DNA of 64,000 nt from Blastomyces gilchristii SLH14081 (Eukaryota > Ascomycota > Eurotiomycetes > Onygenales > Ajellomycetaceae): assembly GCF_000003855.2 (NCBI RefSeq), contig NW_003101682.1, positions 1,677,148-1,741,147 of the forward strand, in the 5' to 3' direction. The number at the start of each line of letters is the position of its first letter. Position 1 is the stretch's first letter. A program made the translations under genes and the position numbers. Of the stretch, positions 58,101 to 64,000 are shown piece by piece. Under the pieces are notes generated by a model. That model was not told the DNA's origin and did not search any database. It saw nothing but the letters and a program-made list of their open reading frames with translations.

Positions 58101-61100
58101 GTCAATATTCGCCGTTCAGTTATTTCGGGGCCAGATACCTTCAGAGGATATAGGAGGCAACGAGATTCAAATTACTTTTTTCGACATCTACAACTCGTTT
58201 CTAGGAATGTATCAAATACTCTCCAGCGAGAACTGGACGGCTATATTATATTCGGCGGTCGAATCTACCTATCCGTGGAATACAGCTTGGATCTCGGCAA
58301 TATTCGTCATCATGTGGTTCATTCTGGCTAACTTTGTGGTCTTAAACATGTTCATTGCTGTCATCCAGGAGAGTTTCGATGTGTCTGAGGATGAGAAGCG
58401 AATTCAGCAGGTGAAGGCGTTTCTACAGCAGAAGCAGCTTAGTGGGTCTTCTCAGGGCAATCTTTCGCTGTCAACTATATTCAGACTTGGTCGCAATTCT
58501 CGATTCCGAGACCCGCTCGATCATGGGCCTGCGGCGCTTGAAATGTTACTGAAGGATGCTGTCGTAAACGAGTTTCTCGATGAGCAACCACGATCACCAC
58601 CTGCAGACATCCAACCAACGGAAATTCAACCCGGTCATCCTGAACATAAAAACGGCGTTACGAACTTTTTCAGCTCATTTAAAAACCGAATTATGAACCG
58701 AGAGCCTAATCCCTTTTATTCAAAACTGAAGTTTTCCAAAGTTTATGACGATTCGGATCCAACTGCGATGGCTAAGGAAGTTCTTTCTGCGTCCGAACAG
58801 CGGAAGCGAGCTCAACGCCAATATCTCCAAAAATATCCTAATTATAATGTATCATTGTATATCTTCAAGCCCACGAATCCACTACGACGATTCTGCCAGC
58901 GCATCGTTGGACCGGGTCGAGGGAGCAGTCGTATCGAAGGAATAGATCCATACAAGCCAGTATGGTATACATTTTCAGCGTTCATTTATGCCGCGATTGT
59001 CGCTATGGTCTTGCTTGCTTGCATTGCCACGCCCCTTTATCAGCGCAATTACCTCCAAACCCATAAACCTGGTCTCAGTAACTGGTTCGTTTGGACGGAT
59101 CTGGCTTTTGCAATTATTTTCACGATCGAGGCAGTGATCAAAGTTATTGCAGATGGCTTCTTTTGGACGCCAAATGCTTACTTTCGAGGCTCTTGGGGCT
59201 TCATTGATGGAATCGTGCTGATTACGCTTTGGATTAATGTCGTATCGGCAATATTTAACGCTACTGCTACATCGCGTGTTGTGGGTGCGTTCAAAGCTCT
59301 GCGAGCTTTGAGGTTGCTAAATGTCAGTGACAGCGCGAGAGAAACGTTCCATGCTGTGATTATATTGGGTGGGTGGAAGGTTATTTCTGTAAGTTACACA
59401 TTTTCCACTCCTACGTTTTCTTTCTTATTTGGTTCGATGCTTATAGAAGGGTTTGTAGGCGGCATTCGTCTCAATGAGTTTCCTCGTCCCATTCGCCATC
59501 TACGGCTTGAATCTTTTTAACGGACAGTTCAAATCATGTAACGATGATGACTTTGGGTACAGCTCACTAGACCACTGTGTTGGTGAATATATGAGCTCCC
59601 CATATGCATGGGATGTTCTTGCACCACGGGTAGTTTCGAATCCGTATTTCAGCTTCGACAACTTCGGCGAATCGCTCTTCATTCTTTTCCAAATTGTGTC
59701 CCAGGAAGGCTGGACGGGTGTCCTATGGGAGGCGATGGCAATAACTGGAGTAAATCAACAACCTGTGCCCCTCGCATCTCAAGAAAATGGACTCTTCTTT
59801 GTCGTGTTCAACTTGCTCGGCGCCGTCTTCGTGCTGACACTGTTTGTTTCAGTCTTTATGCGAAACTACACTGAACAGACAGGGGTGGCATTTTTGACCG
59901 CAGAGCAACGGTCTTGGCTCGAACTACGCAAACATCTACGACAAATATCCCCCTCCAAGCGATCCATTGACAAGGATAGCAGTAAAATCAAATCGTGGTG
60001 TTACAAAATTGCGGTCAAAAAGCATGGACGCTGGTCAAGGTTTATTACTGGACTTCTGTTATGCCATCTACTTCTCCTGGTTCTTGAGTTCTATCCTGAA
60101 TCTGTCTGGTGGGACAGAACTCGAGGTAAGGCTTCCCTTCCTTTCCGCAGTATCACTCAGGAGCCGCCCGCTCATATATGTTACAGATATTCTATTCTTG
60201 ATTTTCACAATGTTCTATATCGCCAACATTTTCATTCGTGTTGTCGGCTTAACCTGGCAGCGATTCAGCAGAAGTTCTTGGGATCTATACTCGATCATCT
60301 CGGTATCTGGTACTTTCGTCACGACAATGCTCTCGGTGGTCCGATACGAGAATATCGTCTTCACACGGCTCCATAAACTATTTCTTGTCTCTATAGCTTT
60401 GCTGATGATACCTCGGAACAACCAGCTCGATCAGTTATTCAAAACTGCTGCTGCTAGTCTGACGGCTATTGGCAACCTTCTGGCGACTTGGTTCGTTCTT
60501 TTCCTGGTCTACGCAATTGCCCTCACCCAGATATTTGGCCTTACAAAGTTTGGAGAAGGGGAAACTGGCAGTATCAATTTCCGAGACGTACCGAGGGCCC
60601 TTATTCTTCTTTTCCGCACAAGTGTTGGAGAGGGTTGGAACGAAGTAATGGAAGACTTTGCCACGATGGTACCACCTTACTGCACAGCTGATGGTCAATT
60701 CTTCGAGAGCGACTGCGGCAGTGCTGGTTGGGCTCGTACCCTGTTTATCTCCTGGAATATCGTTAGCATGTACATTTTTGTATCTCTCTTCGTGTCGCTC
60801 ATTTTCGAGAGTTTTTCCTATGTCTATCAACGAAGCAGCGGGCTGTATGCGATCAGCAGAGAGGAGATCAGGCGCTTTAAACAGGCCTGGGCTACCTACG
60901 ATCCTGATGGAACTGGATATATCTCCAAGGAAGCATTTCCAAGGCTATTAGGGGTAAGTCAAGCCAGGTACACATTACTTACCCGCCCCTGTTCTAACAA
61001 AATTGTAGGAACTGTCCGGCATATTTGAAATGCGCATCTATGACGGTGACTTTACAGTTGGCCGCATTGTGGAAGACTGCAAAGTCCATCGCAGGGAATC

Positions 61101-62039
61101 GAATCAAGCGCCATATGTTCGAGCTGTCGATGGAATCGACTTGGACAAGTTGAGACGAAGGATTGATCGCATCCCCGTCCAGCAAATCCGCAGAAAACGC
61201 GCTCGAATGAATGCCTTCTATGAAGAAGTTCTCGTCTCGGCAGACCCTGAAAAAGGCATTTCCTTTACTTCTTGCCTCATGATTCTTGCTCACTACAACG
61301 TGATCACTGATAGTAAGAGTTTGAGGTAAGTCACCTTCCCTGATCTATGAGTCTTAAATATAGTACTTTCTAACATATATCTCTTTCCCTTTATAGACTC
61401 GAAGAATTCCTCCGTCGTCGAGCTCGTCTGCAGCGCGTGGAGGAAGCCGTTAGACGAAGTGTAGTAATTGGGTTTTTCGACACATTGTACTGGTCCCGAA
61501 AATTCCGCCGCCGCTTCGAACCCCATCATGACTCTCGCCTAGTCTCCGTACCACAATTCGCCGTTCCAGAAATCTTCGTCGAAGATGGCGAGCACGAGGA
61601 GCAACTGCAGCAACAACAGCAAGAACAACAGCAAGAACAACAGCAACAACGCCAACGCAGCCACTCGCAGCTTTCAGATCCAACCTTCCCTTCTCCCATG
61701 CTCTCGCCAGACGCACGAAGTCGCTCCTCCGGCGGTTCGGATGGTCGCGGACACATGCGCAGTCCACCTTCTATCGACACAAATGTCTCGCCAATGTTAA
61801 GAGGCACAGGCTCTCCAACACGTGGTAATGAGTGGGTGAGTCGAAGCCCCTCGCTGTCTCCGCGCCAAAGCCGCGCGCTATACGGTTCCACCCCACCTAG
61901 TCCGGATGATATTACAAATCATCGACCCGATGATAGCTCCGTCAGCGTGCAAGGGGTGATGGAGTCACTGGACAATTCTGCGTGGGGCGAAAGTATCCGG
62001 CGAAGCTTCACGATGCGTCGGCCGCAAGGGCGGGAATAA
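55171..62039 (+). CDS. CCH1: Voltage-gated-type calcium channel alpha subunit Cch1
   Basis: Six exons, 55171-56961, 57043-59388, 59459-60125, 60187-60953, 61009-61325 and 61397-62039, encode 2176 residues. A long disordered N-terminus (~400, with an Asn run) precedes four six-helix repeats. S4-like segments are modestly charged (FRMLSCLRILRLLG, FQVLRIYRIVLAF, FKALRALRLLN). The pore residues read N730 (SSNTFTD), E993 (SSENWTA), E1462 (SQEGWTG) and E1750 (GEGWNE). A partial EF-hand loop DPDGTGYI begins at ~1840. The C-terminus has a glutamine-rich run (61603-61665) and a Ser/Pro-rich tail. In fungi Cch1 with Mid1 forms the high-affinity plasma-membrane calcium influx system used in pheromone, cell-wall and ER stress responses through calcineurin. 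All splice phases agree. Confidence 0.95.
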
Positions 62040-64000
62040 ATCGCCGAAGAAAAAAAGTCCTCCACCATTTTTCTTCATTTCCCCATAATCTACTTGGACC
62101 TATTAAGATCCTAGTCATGATCCATCATGCTTTCTGACCTCATTTTTCTTTCCCTTTGCCGTGTCTCATTTCGTTCCCTTCCTTGCACCCACATATATAT
62201 ACACCTTATACACACAATACCATTTCTATGCATTTTCCTTTGTTCGCCCCCCTTTTTTTTTTCCGTCTCCTTTTCCTCTAGAATTTTCTCCAGCAGAGTT
62301 TGATAAGACAACAATGCTCCTACAGAGATACCGAGATACCACCATATACATGTATACAAACACGATTTTTTATTAGGGAACACATACAGAATAACGATAC
62401 ACATGACAAGTTGGAGAAAGGGCTGGGCCGGCAGCTGTCGTCGAAACGAATTTTGGATTTTAGATATGGGTGATGTCAGTTGATGTGACCGGGCCTTGCC
62501 TTGATTTGCATCCTATTCTCTTTACCCTCTTTTTTTTTGTCTTTGCTATTGGTTCTAGTAACGTTTTCTAGATTTCAAAGGAACGAAAAAGTGGCTTTTG
62601 AGAAAGGACGTAATTATGCGCATGCAGCCAAGGAAGGATGCTGGATTTTCATGTTTTGTGTTTTTTTTTTTTTTTTTGATTTTTTGATTTTTTGATTTCG
62701 GTGTCTCGGTTGCTTGATAGTTTTGGCCTTCTCATTTTTGTTCTCCTTTTCTTGTTCTTTATTTGTATATTTTTACTTATTTCCTCCCCCTCTTCCCCCC
62801 CCCCGCCCCCCCCCCCCTTTTTTTTTTTTTTCTTTTTTTGCTCCGTCTTTCATCTCCTTGTTTATTTATTACTTTAGTACCGCTTCCCCTTTATACTTAT
62901 TATAGCTTTGCTCATTGCGCTTTCCTTTTGTTTACATCAGGATTTTTGAAAGTCAGAGGGGAAAGGAAGTGATGGCCTTTCTTGGATATGTTCTGCAAGT
63001 GGGTTTTGAACTGTCAATATTTAATTTATAATTAATTTGCATTTACATTGCACTTACATCCAGTTACATGCTTGCATGTTTATGGCAGGCGGATGGAAGA
63101 ATACATTCATCTCGTATAATTTCCCTGTTGTGTCTTTATAGCATAGAGGAATGGCTTTGGTATTTTATTTTAGAAAGTAAAAAGGCAGCATTATGGAGAT
63201 GTGGTGTATGTGTAGGCACTTCCTGTCTTTATCATGTCTGCATAGTTAGAATTTAGAATGCATGAGTGGTAGTAAATCATGCTTCTAATTCAGAGTTGCA
63301 TCAAAGAGAAAGATAGCTGCTGGGCAAAATAAATAAGCATGCATACATCCACTCCTGTTGTATTAATATATTCATATTGATAAAAACCACCTCTCTGAGA
63401 TGTGTATGATCTCCATCTACCCCCTGCCTGAAACAGCCATCTGTAACAGTGTTGAGGAGTTTATTAGTCAAGTCACTCAGTCAGCCATTTCCAGAGTGTG
63501 TCTGTATCAAAAATGAGCCAAAGTTCAATTCATTCATATTTTCTTTTGCTGTATATATGCTTGGAAATCATACAAGTATTTCCTTCTTCTGTGCCACATT
63601 ACATTACAGTAGTCTCATGGAGATCATACATTTCATGTCTGAAAATACTTCTGTTTGAGTAAATGAAATATCTGCCCTTTCAGGGGTGATACTCTTGAAA
63701 AAGGGGGAATAAGAGTTTTAAAATACTAAAAAATAATAAATAGCAAAAATATAAAAATATTGATAATCAATCCATCTAACTTTTCGTCCCTGAATTTTTA
63801 TCTACATGCTGCGGGATTGTATGTATGTATGTAGCTTCTAAGCATGCAGAACTAGCCAGGGGATAAATACCATGCCATGCCCTAATTCTTATATTTTTTT
63901 CTTTTTCTTTTTTTCTTTTTAACCATCCACACTCACTCACTCCAACATCGCTCGGATCGCCTTGATGAGACAAGTAGGGAGAGAAGAGGCTGGGGGCCAT
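62040..64000. other. Intergenic right end of window
   Basis: Begins with the CCH1 3' region, then pyrimidine-rich and homopolymer sequence (62520-62880) and AT-rich, low-CpG sequence from about 63000 to 63790. A minus-strand frame enters from the right edge (63776-64000) with a plausible ATG at the last base, but it soon becomes a lysine run. A gene beyond the edge cannot be judged. Confidence 0.5.
62795..62839. repeat. Adjacent poly-C and poly-T runs
   Basis: About 23 C (interrupted by one G at 62805) are followed directly by about 14 T and a further T7. Similar T-rich and GATTTTTT repeats lie at 62661-62700. The length is probably uncertain in the assembly. Confidence 0.85.

Noticed and set aside
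63776..64000. Minus-strand frame entering from the right edge
   Set aside because: It starts at the last base of the window and turns into a lysine-rich run from an A/T tract within about 25 codons. It cannot be judged without further sequence.

Overview
The window is a piece of a filamentous ascomycete (Pezizomycotina) nuclear genome. Small introns with GTRNGT donors and CTAAC-like branch sites, fungus-specific gene families and heavily C-to-T mutated retrotransposons all point this way. The gene set and the bipartite layout (a transposon block with almost no CpG abutting a compact gene block) fit Eurotiomycetes, probably Onygenales/Ajellomycetaceae (Blastomyces, Emmonsia, Histoplasma). That placement is inference, not a database match.

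Bases 1 to about 24,780 are an AT-rich, CpG-poor transposon graveyard with no intact gene. An old chromodomain-type Ty3/Gypsy integrase (1-1415 and 13948-14340) is split by a second Gypsy family whose outer LTRs (1416-1590 and 13773-13947) are flanked by the 4-bp duplication TGAC. Inside this insertion a second 5' LTR (5202-5377) interrupts the RNase H region of the first copy, and one expected LTR is missing. A third, inverted and truncated copy lies at 20171-23790. Two ~506-bp hAT-like non-autonomous elements with 8-bp target duplications sit at 10774-11279 (end of pol) and 23205-23709 (inside an LTR). A degraded LINE ORF1 lies on the minus strand at about 16990-18552. A small GC-normal island lies at about 19719-20170.

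A mariner-type MITE (25184-25822, perfect 29-bp terminal inverted repeats, TA duplication) marks the entry to the gene block. The genes from 26 kb onward are SSK2-type MAPKKK (+), an ankyrin pseudogene with an internal inversion, eEF1B alpha (-), HSP78 (+), MSH5 (+, 17 exons including one GC-AG intron), UTP3/SAS10 (-), TSC10-type 3-ketosphinganine reductase (+), a secreted protein of unknown family (+), a sterol-desaturase-like membrane protein (+), ribosomal protein eL6 (-), RPN13 (+) and the calcium channel CCH1 (+).

The genes are mostly unrelated housekeeping and signalling functions: osmostress MAPK signalling, translation, mitochondrial protein disaggregation, meiotic crossover, ribosome biogenesis, sphingolipid synthesis, the proteasome and calcium influx. 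Three head-to-head pairs share short intergenic promoters: eEF1B/HSP78, UTP3/TSC10 and RPL6/RPN13. I found no CRISPR array, no operon, no tRNA or rRNA gene and no convincing new multi-gene system. The most unusual items are the acidic insertion in the eEF1B exchange domain, the degenerate histidine boxes of the desaturase-like protein, and the readable transposon nesting history.
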